A stretch of DNA of 64,000 bases from contig OY282610.1 in NCBI GenBank assembly GCA_958298945.1, positions 37,083,667 to 37,147,666 on the forward strand. The letters are read 5' to 3'. Source of the stretch: Atherix ibis. Lineage: Eukaryota; Arthropoda; Insecta; Diptera; Athericidae. Position 1 is the first letter of the stretch. Each line of letters starts with the position of its first letter. Below the pieces are notes generated by a model that was not told the DNA's origin, ran no database searches, and worked only from the letters and a program-made list of their open reading frames with translations. Both the position numbers and the translations under genes were made by a program. Shown one piece after another: positions 11,670 through 24,110 of this stretch.

Positions 11670-12215
11670 TTATATTGGTTTGTTGAAAAAGAAATTTATT
11701 ATAGTTTATTTCAAGACGTATTATAATATGGTTCGGATTATTCGATTTTGTTTTATAATTTGTTGCTCATAGAAGCTCTGATCCCTATTGGCAAAAAACT
11801 CGACTAAGCATCTTTTGATGCCAATTTCTTATCAGTAAAAATTATAGTTTTGCAATTATAAAAAAAGATAGTATTCGTTTGGTACCACGTCCGGACTATA
11901 AGGTGGATGCAAAAAAACTTCCCAACCAAGCTTCCGGAGTTTCTGGCGAGTGATTATAGACGTGTGTGGCCTGGCGTTGTCTTGCCCGAACACAACACCT
12001 CTTCTGTTGACCAATTTTAGCCGCTTCTGGCCTATCGCTAGCTTCGAACGGTCCAATTGGTGACAGTAGAGGTCTCCGAATTTAGTGTTTGGCCATATGG
12101 TAGCAGCTCAAAGGAGATGATTCCATTTCAGCGCCACCAAATGAACAGCAAAACCTTCCTTGCGGTTAGTCCTGGTTTGCCCACCGTTTGAGCCGCTTCA
12201 CCGTACTTTGACCAC
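11670..12215 (-). mobile_element. C-terminal half of a SETMAR-like mariner transposase, dead
   Basis: On the - strand, from 12215, the frame reads WSKYGEAAQTVGKPGLTARK, then ELLPYGQTLNS. After a one-base shift, the open segment 12056-11856 gives LAIGQKR, RRGVVFGQDNARPH, TRQKLRKLGWEV and PPYSPDVVPNEYYLF. A further shift gives VEFFANRDQSFYEQ near 11790. This is the catalytic half of a SETMAR-type mariner. The second catalytic Asp is present (QDNARPH), but the third, normally PSDYHLF, reads PNEYYLF, so Asp has become Glu. A stop replaces Asp-Trp in the WWDWKG segment. The N-terminal half is absent and the DNA jumps straight to the 3' end of another transposon at 12224. The N-terminal half of the same subfamily lies at 7828-8250. 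Confidence 0.88.
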
Positions 12216-12223
12216 AAAAGTTT

Positions 12224-12510
12224 CGTCGAAATCTGATTTAAAATATGTTTTATTCAATTTTACTTTCCGAAGTGCAAATTGGATATTTTTCTACCTTGAG
12301 GAACACCATCTTTAATAGAGAAAATATTAGAAAATTCGTGGTTTAGGATTTAATTTAAAGGTTATAAATGTGCGCAAGGATGCTTTTGAGTTTTCAGACC
12401 AATGCAAAGGGATATGCTGTTGTAAAATGGTAAGGTCATAATAATGTAAAAAATTTATCAAAATCTGTATTAAAAATATTTTTTATTTAAATTAACTTCC
12501 CGAAGCAGCA
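12224..12510 (+). repeat. Direct repeat, right copy, followed by one more diverged 3' end
   Basis: 12224-12410 repeats 11191-11430 with several small deletions. 12420-12510 repeats the 3' end again (GGTAAGG, TTATCAAAATCTG, TTAACTTCCCGAAGC). Together with 11191-11665 these flank the inverted mariner fragment on both sides. The mariner could therefore have inserted within, or recombined into, a cluster of these 3' ends. Confidence 0.7.
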
Positions 12511-13977
12511 ATTGGACAAAACACTTTTGTAAGTCCTTTACTTTGTTCATCCTTTTTTTTTATTTAATCCTTATTTTCATTATAAAATATACAAAATGAA
12601 AATAAAGCCCTTATTTTTATCATAAAAAATTTCTTTCAAATCTGCCATTATCCTTTTATTGCTGAAATGTTTTTATATCCTTGCGATTGGATTGGTGTAC
12701 AGTTTTTACGAATAAGTGGATGAGTAGTTGTACTTAAGCACGCACAATTTACGACCGCATATACACGTGAATAGGATGTACTCAGAAAAAGGACTACATA
12801 TCCGGATATGAAAATTTTTATATACACGCTATACACGTCAAATAGCTTATGGGGAAAAGTTTGTAATTTGGTATGGGGTGCTGAGATAGTGTCCACAAAA
12901 GTGAGCGAACGAAATCAAATGAGACAAAATTTTAAATGGTTTATTTTTTGAGTGGCATGCATTATTGACGGCATATTTGCAAAAGGGATTTTATATGAAA
13001 CAGGACCAATTACCTGTGTTCTCTCTCTCCACCCACCCAAAAAAGCAAGTATATTTTCAACAACAACAAAAAATTAACCTAAAATTGGTGTGTACACGCA
13101 CACAAAAATTAACTGATTTTATTCCAATCAAGGACGAAGGAAAGTGTCCATTTTATCGTAATAGTCCTTTTGCATCGTGTTATGATGAAGTCCGTTTTCT
13201 ATAATACCGCTCTCAAATCATTACTCATCATTCGCATTAGTCAATGTCGGCAATCGCATTTTTATTGACCAATACACCGGGTATATCCTTTTTTCTCTAT
13301 TTCATATTTCGTTCGTGTATAACTCCGATATTTTCTGTCATTTTATTTCTTCTTCTTCATCTTCTCTTTCTTATTATTTTTTATAACAATTTTGAATACT
13401 TTTCCCGCTAGACCAATATCCAATAGAATGGATCGATGCTTGTCGAATTGTGCCATAGTAAAATCCTGTCTATTGTTGTATATTATTATTAAATTTTCAA
13501 GCAGTATAAAATACCAGCAATAAGAACGTGCCTAACAATATTGTCAAGTCTCACAGCAAGACCTCTTCTACTTTCTGTCATTCTCAATACCTCCTGTCGC
13601 ATGTCGAAATACTGTTCAGTATTGTCAAAAGTGGTAGAATACTTCAATTTTTTCTTACAAGTGACTACTTTACTTTCAAAATTCATATAATAATACAGAG
13701 AAGAAGAAAAAACGACAAGAAAATAAAATAGGATAAGGAAAAAAAAACCATTATCCTTTCATTTTTCATCACTCACACACAAATCAATATTAAATTTAGT
13801 AGAAATTTAAAAAATTCGAGAAAAAAAACTAAAAAGATTAATTTTTTTGTGTCAAATGTCAGTTAATAAGTACAATTATAAAAATAAAAAAAAACTCAAC
13901 TAAACATCAAAGATATTCTCTATTTTTTAATTTTTTTAATTGGTAATAAATTTTTCGAAAAGTCTCGAAAAATACTG
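12511..13977. other. No recognised gene
   Basis: A+T-rich sequence with a somewhat less A+T-rich part at 12650-13270. The + frame 12965-13204 (79 codons) and the - frame 12648-12896 (82 codons) match no family I know and lie in no convincing splice context. Confidence 0.5.
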
Positions 13978-14625
13978 CGCTGTCATATGACAGCTGTCAA
14001 ACGTAACATAAATGTCATCCATGGTGGTTTGCCATTTTATTTTTGTTTATTGAACAACGCGTTAAAATTGGAAAAAAAATTCTACAAACTTCTCACGCTC
14101 ATTTATCGTTTGGTGGATATGTCAATAAGCACAATAATTGTCTTATTAGGGGTGGGGAAGTGGGGGGGACTCGCTCTAAAACCCTCAAGTGACTATGAAG
14201 AAGCCATTGTATCTACAAAAAGTGACTATCTGGTATGTATGAATAATTAGCGACTATTACTGTCTGAGCTCTATGTTCGACTTTTTTTTTGGCCTCAATT
14301 TAATGATTTTCATCCGGCTCATACACATGTGGTTCTAACAAAATGCCAACTCAAGCTACACAACACCATAAATTTTCATTTTATTGCAGTAATATTTTCG
14401 AAGACGTACAATTTCGAGATTCAATGCAATGTCAGTTGGCCTTCACGATGATGTGATTTAGCGCCGTTGTGGGGCTACGCAAAAAATTTCACATTGACGC
14501 AGTTAATTCCCAAAGTTTTGAGCATTTAAAAATTAACATACCATCAAATTATGGCCGATTTACAATCCAAAATGTGTGAAAACGTTAGTAAAAATTACCT
14601 CAAAAGGGTCGAAAGTCCTGCAAAA
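13978..14625 (+). mobile_element. Copy B of the VTVWC / DNPQT transposon
   Basis: The copy starts near the palindromic phrase TGACAGCTGTCAAA (13988-14001), which also heads copies C, D and E. The + strand then reads, in shifting frames, SKTPQVTMKKPLYLQKVT near 14185 (family consensus is WGSENP followed by PL.P.KVTVWC), ISRFNAMSV near 14425, and, after frame changes, SQSFEHLKINI near 14510 and MCENVSKNYLKRVES near 14575. The order matches the central to C-terminal transposase. The catalytic centre between VT and ISRF is largely lost. Multiple stops and shifts make it a pseudogene. The open frame 13987-14250 is partly an artefact of reading this relic out of frame. Confidence 0.72.
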
Positions 14626-14685
14626 AGTTTTTTTTGAGCTCAGCTGAATTACTGGTATAAACTATACGTAGTTTTTTTGAGGTTA

Positions 14686-14935
14686 GCTAATGCCATAGGT
14701 TATAGCTACTGTTTTCTGATATAATATTAATTGGTTTTGCGCCGCTTTCTTCTAGTTCGACACACTCAGCATATTTTTTAGCGTCATGGGTAACATCGTT
14801 GGTCCACTGACGACAGAGCCTACCTCGTCTTCTGGAACCATAGATGAACCCAGTGTAGACTTTCCGGGCAGGATCTTTATCCATATGGATTATGATTCCA
14901 GCCCATCACAGCCTATTTAACATAGCTTCGATTTT
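14686..14935 (-). mobile_element. LINE 3' tail: C-terminal end of a non-LTR reverse transcriptase ORF
   Basis: The - strand from about 14935 reads LNRL*WAGIIIHMDKDPARK, then VYTGFIYGSRRRGRLCRQW and NDVTHDAKK. The pattern RL.WAGH..RMD, then GSRRRGRP..RW.D, is the C-terminal signature of many non-LTR retrotransposon ORFs, downstream of the reverse transcriptase domain. The same DPARKVYTG tail appears on + at 26.9 kb, so this is a repeated family. One stop interrupts the WAGH segment. Only the 3' end is present, as is usual for 5'-truncated LINE copies. Confidence 0.7.
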
Positions 14936-15129
14936 ATGTTCAGAATTTTCTCGCAGGCTTTTTTTTCCACCACTAATCTCTGCTCATTCGTAGTTTACGA
15001 TAGTTCTGTTCTCTGAAAATGCAGCATTTTTTTGGTCCGTTGCTCGCTTGCAATCATCCTTTAGGTCTGTCCAGATCATTTCAATATTTGCTGTCGTATA
15101 CAGTGCGTATATCTTTGTTATGTCTCTGA

Positions 15130-15470
15130 TTGCTGCACGCAAAATTATATAAAGCAGTTTTTTTTTTCAAATTTTCCTTGCTTCAGTTAAATAATTTTTT
15201 GACTCAGTCATTTTCGCATTTAAAAGAAAAGATCACGATTTAAAAATGAATTAATTTGTTTTAAAATAATAATTCCGAAAATAGGCAAAATTATACAATA
15301 TGAAAAGTAATTTGTTTGATTTGTCTTTGCATTATTCAAATTATTTTTTGACTCAGAGACTTTGATATTCTAAACAGCGCAACAATTTAGCAATGAATGA
15401 ACTTGTCAGTAAAAAAAAATAGTTCAGAATATATGCAAATTATAACAAAAAAATATTTTTGTCTTTCCTT
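15130..15470. repeat. Short ~150-bp tandem array preceding duplicated module (copy 1)
   Basis: The phrases AATAATTTTTTGACTCAGTCATTTT (about 15190) and AAATTATTTTTTGACTCAGAGAC (about 15340) lie 149 bp apart. Between them are GAATTAATTTGTTTTAAAATAATAATTCCGAAAATAGGC and AAAATTATA. The same unit forms the longer array at 18.2-19.15 kb. Two to three units are present here. Confidence 0.75.
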
Positions 15471-15481
15471 GCTTTCTACTT

Positions 15482-16420
15482 TCTAATTATGGATTTTCAA
15501 CTATTTAACACGTGCTATATCAATTTGCTATTTTGCTCCAACGTGAGCAAATTGCTTATGCTCGATGGACCGAATAATCAAAACGTTACTGTCGAATGGT
15601 GGTCACGAATGAAATTTACCCTTTGCTGAGATCAGCTATATCAGAACTGTACTCTTCTATGGATAAATCCATTCTTGAGCCTCTTCTACTTCCCCTTAAA
15701 AATAGCCCATTAAGCAATTAGAATAACTTATTATGTTTCAAGCATTTGTGTGGTGCGCTCATTTAGACATAAAATGTAACTTCTTTTAGGAGAATCAAGA
15801 AAAATTATCTATTTAACAAAAATGCCACGTATAAAATTTTAAAATTTTGACTGAGTCATTTTAACTTAATAAAGAAAAAGATTTAGAAACCCGGCCTTAA
15901 GCATTATAATTTTCCACTCAGACAATTCAAGTTTTTATATACAATACAAAAAAAAGTTTTAAGTTCCATTAAAAAAAAGGATCAAGAACTTTATAACAAT
16001 TTATACTACTCGCCGTCTCCCCCCCCCCCATACCTTTTTTTAAATTAAAATCAATAAAGTCTACCGACTAAGTCACATAAACTCTTTTAATTCGATTCAT
16101 ATTTAGTCACACGGACGATTATTTTCTTAAGCTTGTTAAATATTTATTAATAGCTCATAGCTAAATGGGATATTTTTCCTCATTTGGATCCTTAAGATTT
16201 TTTTTGTATCTAAATTAAACCCTTATTTTTGATTAAAGAAAGTTTTTTTTTCTTTTCTCAACAGAACAAAATAAGGAAATTTTCAATTTTTAAATTATGA
16301 TCCTTTATTTCTGTTGTTGGGTTCCCAACCCCCTCCCACCCATTCCCACACTTTTAATTTGATCAAAATTATCCATTCATAAATGCGTTAATAAAAAGGA
16401 AATATAAATTTATCCTTTAA
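15482..16420. repeat. Duplicated ~940-bp module, copy 1
   Basis: From TCTAATTATGGATTTTCAAC to TATCCTTTAA the sequence is nearly identical to 19340-20319. It includes TTGCTCCAACGTGAGCAAATTG, the C-run near 16020 and the phrase GGGTTCCCAACCCCCTC. Copy 1 lacks about 33 bp present in copy 2 after ACGTTACTG. It encodes no protein that I recognise. Similarity ends sharply at ATCCTTTAA in both copies. The pair is too similar to be as old as the nearby transposon relics. Confidence 0.92.
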
Positions 16421-16984
16421 TAATCCGTTTAAAACTTTCAAGGTCATTTGTATTAATTTAGAAAATATCCACAAAATTTAATCCTTTTGGATAAGTAAAA
16501 TGGGATTTTTTTTTGTTCATTTTTGGGGTTTTTACTTTCCTTTTTTTTTGCTGTTGAAAACTTTTCATCATTTATATTTCAAGGTTTTATTATTTATTTT
16601 AGGGAAATTATTTGGTGGAGGGGAAGGGGGGCGGATTCGGAATGTATTAAATTTTCACATCTTTTAAGCGATTTTGTTATTTTTTTCTATTTAATCCTCT
16701 TTCTTATTGGGTTAGAAAAAAAAATGCCAGGTCTATTAAAGGAGTAATTATGAAAATTTTTAATGGTCTCGTCCATTGAGAATCTTAATTAGTTGAAAAT
16801 TTAATTTTTATTATGTCGTTTTTTTTTATTATTTGAAACAGAATGAATTTTTGGATTAAAATTAATTGAGGAAACGTATTGGGAGGGGGGGGGGCGTGAT
16901 ACCCGTCCCTTTTTTAATAGGTTTATTATTGAGGTTAATGTGAATGTAAAATAGTCTATTTCGTGGTTTGGAAAGTATAGTCAT
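16421..16984. other. No recognised gene
   Basis: A+T-rich sequence interrupted by G-runs near 16620 and 16881-16894. No coding or element signal. Confidence 0.5.
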
Positions 16985-17640
16985 GTGATCTGACAGCTGT
17001 CAAACAAATTAATGTCATTTAAGGTGACACGTAAACAATTTTTTTTTAGCGATTAGGCTTATTTTTTGCTCGATAGATTTTTTGTTCATTTCTGGGGTTC
17101 TAAAAACCCATCAAAAGCCATTGTGTCTGCGAAAAGTGACTGCGTGGTGTGGATTTGATATTTCTTTTGAAATTAAAGATGAAGAGACTATTATCGTTTC
17201 TATTTTTTTTGCCTGAACTTGAAGATTTTAATCGTACGATTTCGGAGAATCTATACAACATCAAAAATTTTGACATTATTGTACGAAAAGTTCCCAGGAT
17301 GTATAATTCGAAGATTTGGTAATGCCAATTGGCGTCCAAGATCGTATAATTTGATGCAGTTCGACTATGTAAAAGGTCGTCCATATGCGGGGCAGTCCAT
17401 CATCTTTAGAGCATTTTACAAACCAAAACTCATTAAGTTACAGTCTGAAATTTATAAAGAAATCATCAAAAACTACCTAATAAAGGATCGGCACCTATAA
17501 GAAATTTCATGGCAGCCATTTTTAATTGATGGCAAGGTCCAACCAGTGTAGCGAAAGAAAAATCTTATCAAAATATAAATTTCAAGTTTGTTTTTAACTT
17601 TACTTCCCAAAGGATAAATTGGATAATCCTGATTATTTAC
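16985..17640 (+). mobile_element. Copy C of the VTVWC / DNPQT transposon
   Basis: The copy is headed by TGACAGCTGTCAAA at 16991-17004. It then reads FWGSKNPSKAIVS near 17090 and, shifted, KVTAWCGF near 17130. The open frame at 17219-17500 gives EKFPGCIIRRFGNANWRPRS, then FDYVKGRPYAG, LQSEIYKEIIKNYL. These match the family segments EKFPGR.ISR.GDVNWPPRS, GYVKD.VYA and LQPEM..KVI.NYLKR. The WFQQDGAT block that carries the second catalytic Asp has decayed. The 3' end near 17600 (ACTTTACTTCCCAAAGG) matches the terminal repeats at 11-12.5 kb. This is the best-preserved C-terminal half of the five copies, but still a pseudogene. Confidence 0.78.
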
Positions 17641-18181
17641 TGTTACTGTCCAAGTTCACAGAAAAAAAGGATACGAAAACCATTCAATTTATTTATGATC
17701 TTTTTATTATTTTTAACAATTATTTTACATTTGCCACGTTTTTTTTTGTTTTTTTTTTTTTTTTGGTAGCCCACAGTTAATAAGAAGTTCTTTAAAAAAA
17801 AATATCTACAAAATTCAAAGAAATTGTAAAAAAAAGGAACTTCGTTCGAAAATATGAAAAATGGTAATTTTAAGGACATGCAAATAATAATTACAAATCG
17901 GAAGGATTTACGTGAAAGTGAACTATTTTCCTACAATACAGAAAAAAAAGGAAGTACATTCTGTTATGCCTAATTGGAAAGGAAGCTGCTGCCTTCAGTC
18001 CTATATATATATGTTTGTATGTATATGTGTGAGTACATTATTTGAGCTTTCATGTACTGTTAGCTTTTGCAGGGGAGTTAAAAAGACACCTGCTGCTTGT
18101 GGTTAAGATTTAGGCGTCATATGATTAGGAGGTTTTCTCTTCTTATCTTATGTTTTGCTCTTGTTCGGCTAAGGACCTGAA
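17641..18181. other. No recognised gene
   Basis: A+T-rich, with long T and A runs. Short open frames occur on both strands, none recognised. Confidence 0.5.
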
Positions 18182-19160
18182 CTTTTAGGCATAAATAATA
18201 AATAAAATATATTTAACTAAAAAAATAATTTACTAAAAAAATTTAGTTCCGTTATTACGACGATAACGATTTAGCAACGAATTAATTTGTTTGAAAATTT
18301 TTTGTTATTTTTGATTGCTTGCTTTAATCAAATAATTTTTTGACTTAGTCATTTTTTTAAATTTACAAAAGATAACAATTTACAAATGAACTAAATTCTT
18401 TAAAAAAAACAATAATTTCGAATCGTTTTAAAAACAATAATAGCCAAAATTATATAAAGCAGTTTTTTTTAAATAATTTTTAACTAAGTCATTTAAATGC
18501 TAATATTTTGACTTAATTATACAAAAAGGTTAACAATTTAGCAAAAAATTTACTTCTTTAAAAAAAAAAATAACTTAAAATACTGTCAAAATTATATAAA
18601 AAATTTTTTTTGTTTTTCTTTGCTTTAGTCCAATAATTTTTTGACTAAGTCATTTTTGCCCTAAGTCATAGTCAAAAAAAGGGTAAAAATTTAGCAATTT
18701 ATTCATTTACTCTCTTTAAAAAAAATAACCTAAAAATTGTCAAAATTATAGTAAAAAATATTTTGTTATTTTTGCTTGCTTTAGTCAAATAATTTCTGAC
18801 TAAGTCATTTTTGCATTTATAAGAAAATATCATGATTAAATTTCTATTAAAAAATGAATTAATATGTTTAAAAAATAATTCTGAAAATAGGCAAAATTAT
18901 ATGAAAAATAACTTGTTTGTTTGTCTTTGCTTAAGTCAAATTATTTTTTGACTTAGTCATTTTTGCCTAAGTCATATTCAAAAAAAAGTTAAAAATTTAG
19001 CAATGAACTAATTTGTTTTTAAAAAATATTGAGAAAATATCCAAAATTATATGAAAAAATAATTTTTTTTGCTTTTCCTCGCTTTATTCAAATAATTTTT
19101 TGACTCAGTCATTTTTGCATAAGTCATATTCAAAAAAAGGGAAACAGGACATACATCTTT
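18182..19160. repeat. ~152-bp tandem array, about six to seven units
   Basis: The phrase AATAATTTTTTGACTAAGTCATTTTTGC recurs with the GACT start at about 18342, 18482, 18643, 18798, 18950 and 19102, spacings 140-161 bp. Each unit continues with AAAGGTTAACAATTTAGCAATGAA, then TTGTTTTAAAAAATAATTC and CAAAATTATATGAAAAATA. Units differ by 10-20% by eye. The array precedes module copy 2 just as the shorter array at 15.1-15.5 kb precedes copy 1. Confidence 0.85.
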
Positions 19161-19339
19161 GACATAAACTGATTGCTGCACGCAGTTCAATCGGGTATTG
19201 GGATCAACCTTGCCACCCGTCAATGTTCCAACAAGTGGTCAATTTGCTTGGAACTGGTCCCGTCTGTTATTATAACAATATAAGCAGTCACAAATAAAAA
19301 AAATGTTTGTAGGTCTTCGATTTTGTAGGCTTTATACTA

Positions 19340-20319
19340 TCTAATTATAGATTTTCAACTACTTAACACATGCTATATCGATTTGCTATTTTGCTCCAAC
19401 GTGAGCAAATTGCTTATGCTCGATGGATCGAATAATCAAAACGTTACTGCCAAAAATGTCATATTTTCATGTTCGTCACTAGTACAGTGGTGGTCACGAA
19501 TTAAATTTACCCTTTTTTGAGATCAGCTATATCAGAACTGTACTCTTCTATGGATAAATCCATTCTTGACCCTGTTCTACTTCCCCTTAAAAATAGCCCA
19601 TTAAGCAATTAGAATAACTTATTATGTTTCAAGCATTTGTGTGGTGCGCTCATTTAGACATAAAATGTAACTTCTTTCAGGAGAATCAAGAAAAATTATC
19701 TACTTAACAAAAATGGTGGGTACAGAAATTTAAAATTTTGACTGAGTCATTTTAACTTAATAAAGAAAAAGATTTAGAAACCTGGCCTTAAGCATTATAA
19801 TTTTCCACTCAGACAATTCGAGTTTTTATATACAATACAAAAAAAAAAGTTTTAAGTTCCATTAAAAAAAGGATCAAGAAATTTATAACAATTTATACTA
19901 CTCGCCCTCTACCCCCCCCCCCCCCAATACCTTTTTTTTGTTAAAATCAATAAAGTCTACCGACTAAGTCACATAAACTCTTTTAATTCGATTCATATTT
20001 AGTCACACGGACGATTATTTTCTTAAGCTTGTTAAATATTTATTAATAGCTCATAGCTAAATGGGATATTTTTCCTCATTTGGATCCTTAAGATTTTTTT
20101 TGTATCTAAATGAAACCCTTATTTTTGATTAAAGAAAGTTCTTTTTTTTCCTTTTCTCAACAGAACAAAATAAGGAAATTTTCAATTTTTAAATTATGAT
20201 CCTTTATTTCTGTTGCTGGGTTCCCAACCCCCTCGCACCCATTCCCACACTTTTAATTTGATCAAAATTATCCATTCATAAATGCGTTAATAAAAAAGAA
20301 ATATAAATTTATCCTTTAA
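19340..20319. repeat. Duplicated ~940-bp module, copy 2
   Basis: Second copy of 15482-16420. It starts at TCTAATTATAGATTTTCAAC and carries an extra ~33 bp (ATTTTCATGTTCGTCACTAG and neighbours) near 19465. After ATCCTTTAA it runs into another partial ~152-bp unit (AACAATTTAGCAGTGAATTAA at 20324). So module and array alternate: array, module, other DNA, array, module, array. Confidence 0.92.
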
Positions 20320-23300
20320 GGGTAACAATTTAGCAGTGAATTAACTTGTTTTTAAGTAATAATTCCAAAAATAGCCAAAATTATATTGAAAATAATAATT
20401 TTATTTGTTTTTCTTTGCTTTAGTCAAATTATTTTGTAGTCATTTTTCTACTTGATTTCAGAAAATACAATTTTTTGGAAATAATTAATTTGTTCAAAAC
20501 TCATATTTGAGATAATTCGTGGCAAGATATAATATATTCGTCGGTATCACATGTAATCACTTATATAATATATAATTAAAAAAAGTCCTTCTAATAATTT
20601 TATCTCTTGTGTAATTAACAAATTCTTAACCACATCAAGATTCACAGAAATTGTATAAGAAACATTTAATAATAGGTAGAAATTTACAGAATATTTATGG
20701 TATGTGCACACAACCGTGTAGGTTAAGCTTTTCCAACAATAATATTAACTTTTATTGAATATAAACTTTTTCACACAAAAAACAAAAAAAAAATACAAAT
20801 AATTTTACTATAAAAAATAAAAATTAACTAAAATTAAAATGGAAGCATTTTTAAATTCAATTCGAAGAATAAACGAAAAAATATCAAAAATGGAAAGCTC
20901 TGCAAAAGCTCAACTAAACTTAGAGAGGACTGGTCCATTTGTAACTTGTATTGGTAAATGAGTAGAAGCTTTTTTTGATATTTTTTTTTCTTTTTGTTTT
21001 TTTTTCTTTCTTTTGTGCTATAAATATTTTTTTTTGACCATTTAACAGGATGACCTTTTTATAAAAGAAAAAAAAACTAACAATTTCTACTTTTTGCAAT
21101 AGAAAAATGGCTCAACAAAAAAATATTGTTCGAAACTTTTTTGCTCCTTACAGAGCATTAGGCAGATAACAACAACAACAATCAAAGTTGTAAAAGAGCA
21201 AAGTCAGAAAAGCTAACCAGAAAAGCTTTTTCAGCCGAACATGTGTTCAAGTGGAGAACCAAAAGTAAAGAAAAACTCCCACGACACGAGTATACATATT
21301 TTTGGGATTATTTTTTGTTATTAATTATTTTATGAAATTTGCCCATTTTTGTCTCCAGGACTATTTATTGAAATGCTTTAAAGATTGTTTTTTTTTTTTT
21401 TTTGGTTGTTGCATTTCTTAGAAATTTTTTGTTTTAGGTCTCTTTGAAAATCAGAATATTGTTATCCTTTTTAGGATTTACCATTAAAGCATATAAAAAA
21501 TTTGATGGGATTCGGAGGCTAGTGTTTTTTTGTTATTGTTATAATTTTAATATTTTATTAACCTTTTATCCTTTTATATTATCCGTTTTGGTATGTATCT
21601 TATAAGACTCCAAAACAAAAGGATTAAAGCATAATATGATCAACTTTGTTTAGGCGACAAATTCTTAATACCTTTTTGAGACCTTTTCCATTGACCGTAT
21701 TTTTTCCCCCCGTCTTCTCACACTTACCTTGTAACTATTGTATATAAAATTAATAGTCCTAATAAAAGTTTTTTTTATTTTTTTCTTATTTTGATCCTTG
21801 AAATTTTTTTTTTTTTTTTTTTGGATTGCCGTATTCAACCAAAAAGATAAATACGGTAAACAAATGAAAAATAAAAACATTATATTTTACACACGCATAC
21901 ACACAATTTTCTGTGTAAATTCTTTCTCCTTATTGAATGGTATAAAATAAGGGATATACTATATAATGAAAGGAAGAGATTCCTGCTGGTTATACTGGAG
22001 AAAAAGTTCTATTTGTGAAAATTGAAAAGCTTCACCTAAACAGGCATCCAAGCATTTATCAAATGGCAGAAAGCTTTGAAATTTCATTGAAATCGCATCG
22101 CATTCTGTACGGTTTTGGTCGGTTAATGAAAATATATCGTCAAAAATATCTTCTAAACAGGACGAATAATGAATATTATTTTAGAAAGAAAAAAACTAAT
22201 TAACTTATTTAGACATTAAATTTAAACAAAAAAAAAATAATCCTTAAGAATAAAAATACGATTTGATAAAAATATCAAACCACCTACCTGGACATAATAT
22301 AATTAATAGTTAATTATTAACGAATAATTTCTTATTCGAAATTGATTCGGAATTATAGAAAAAGGATACAGTTTTTTTTTAAGTTTAAGTATATTTTGTG
22401 TCTTCAAATTTGATATTTATTTTCGGTGAAGTTCATAATTAAGGAGCCGATCCAAAAAAAAACGGAAATATAAGAAATAATAAGTCCTTATAAAAAAAAA
22501 AAATTATATCAATAAGAAAGGACGTTGTTAAAATGACAAAAAAAAATAATTTTTTCTTCTTCAAATATGCCGCATTGATTAATTGATTAATCGACTAATA
22601 AACACGGACATATAATAAGGATAAATGCGAAAAAATATTGTTGCCTTGATCAGATAATTTTTGAGAAGAATTTTCGATTGGCCAGTCCTTTTCGATCCTT
22701 TCCCCCACTATTAACATTAATTTTCCCTAATAATCCTTTGCTCTTTATAGGATGTGTCCTTTACATTTCCTTTATGCCTTCTACCACATTATCTATACTA
22801 ACGAGTAAATATCCTTTTTCCTTTTTTTTTTTTTTGGTCAGTGTAATTTTTTTCCGAATTTTTGTTATTGTTGGAGAAAAAATTGATTTCCAATAAAAGT
22901 GCGGAAATTTTCGTAAAATCAATTAAAAAAAAAAACAACGGAATTTTTTTAAGGACTTTTAATATGAATATATGAAAGTTGGCACAGTTAAAAAGGAAAT
23001 TTTTGCGCGCGAATATAACGAAAGCTATTTTAAAGAACATCGAACTTGGCAAAATTATTGTTGGTTTGTTGTCTATTTTCGATACTGATTGACGGTCATA
23101 CGTTATAGTATCCTTTAAAAAAGGATAATACGTTATCAAACAGTGTGCAATCATCCATGTTACGGTTTACGGTTATTTGGTTCAATCTGTGATATTCTCG
23201 TACAATAAGATTCACGCACTCTACGATTAGTGAATTTTGTACGATAAAAAAAAATCCTTTTTATTTTTTTTATTTTTAAAAACAATATCCTTTTTGTAAA

Positions 23301-24110
23301 AATAGAAGAAGAAAAAAGGATTTAAAAATACATATCGTACAAGGGGACCAGAAAAATATAAATTCCGAGTAGTTTTTTAATGGGCAAATGTTATAATTTT
23401 GTTTTTTTTTTGTTTTTTGTCAACAATCCTGAAGGATACAAAAATTCGAAAAATTCGTGAAAAAAAGCATAAACTTTAAAAAAAGGGGATTTAAATTAAT
23501 TTTTTTAATTAAAAAAAGAAAAAAAAAACATTTCAAAATTGTTTGTGATGCTATGAAAAATATGTGAATTATTAAAGGATCCTTCGTGTATATCCCGGTA
23601 CGCGCTTGATGTGAACGATAAAAAAATGATAGAAACTGAAATAAACAACAAGAACCAAAAAAAAAAACAAAACCAAAAACAATTCGATTCTTCCAGGCTG
23701 AGCATCATCCATCCTTTTTGATTTTGATTTCAACGATTAACATACAAAGTGATATGCTCGAATCTATGGTACGCCCACAGGATCAGGCAAGCTTTTCATA
23801 TACAATAGACGTTCCTTGGGAAAATATTTGAATTTGCCAGTTTCTGACGAGTTTATGATTTTGTGCATATTTGAACGCAACATAAAAAGGACTTCCAATT
23901 TAGCAGTGTTGGTATTGGTGTGTTTGCACTCTGCTTTATGTACGCTTCAATGAGGAGTCGCTTTGAAGAGCGCCACTAACATGCTAGAAAGAAAAACGAT
24001 AACGACTATGAATAGTGATGCAAATAAGCAAAGGATTCGTGTTGTTTCTATTGAGGAGAGGCCTCTCTTAATAACTGAGTAAAAGGGAAGAGGAAAATAT
24101 TATCAAAACA
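20320..24110. other. No recognised gene; A+T-rich with homopolymer runs
   Basis: One partial 152-bp unit lies at 20324-20440. The rest is unique A+T-rich DNA with many runs of A or T. The phrase ATCCTTTTT or AAAAGGAT recurs on both strands but forms no regular array. Open frames of 60-118 codons exist; none is recognised and their composition follows the A+T-rich background. From about 23700 the base composition becomes more balanced toward the exon at 24812. Confidence 0.5.
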
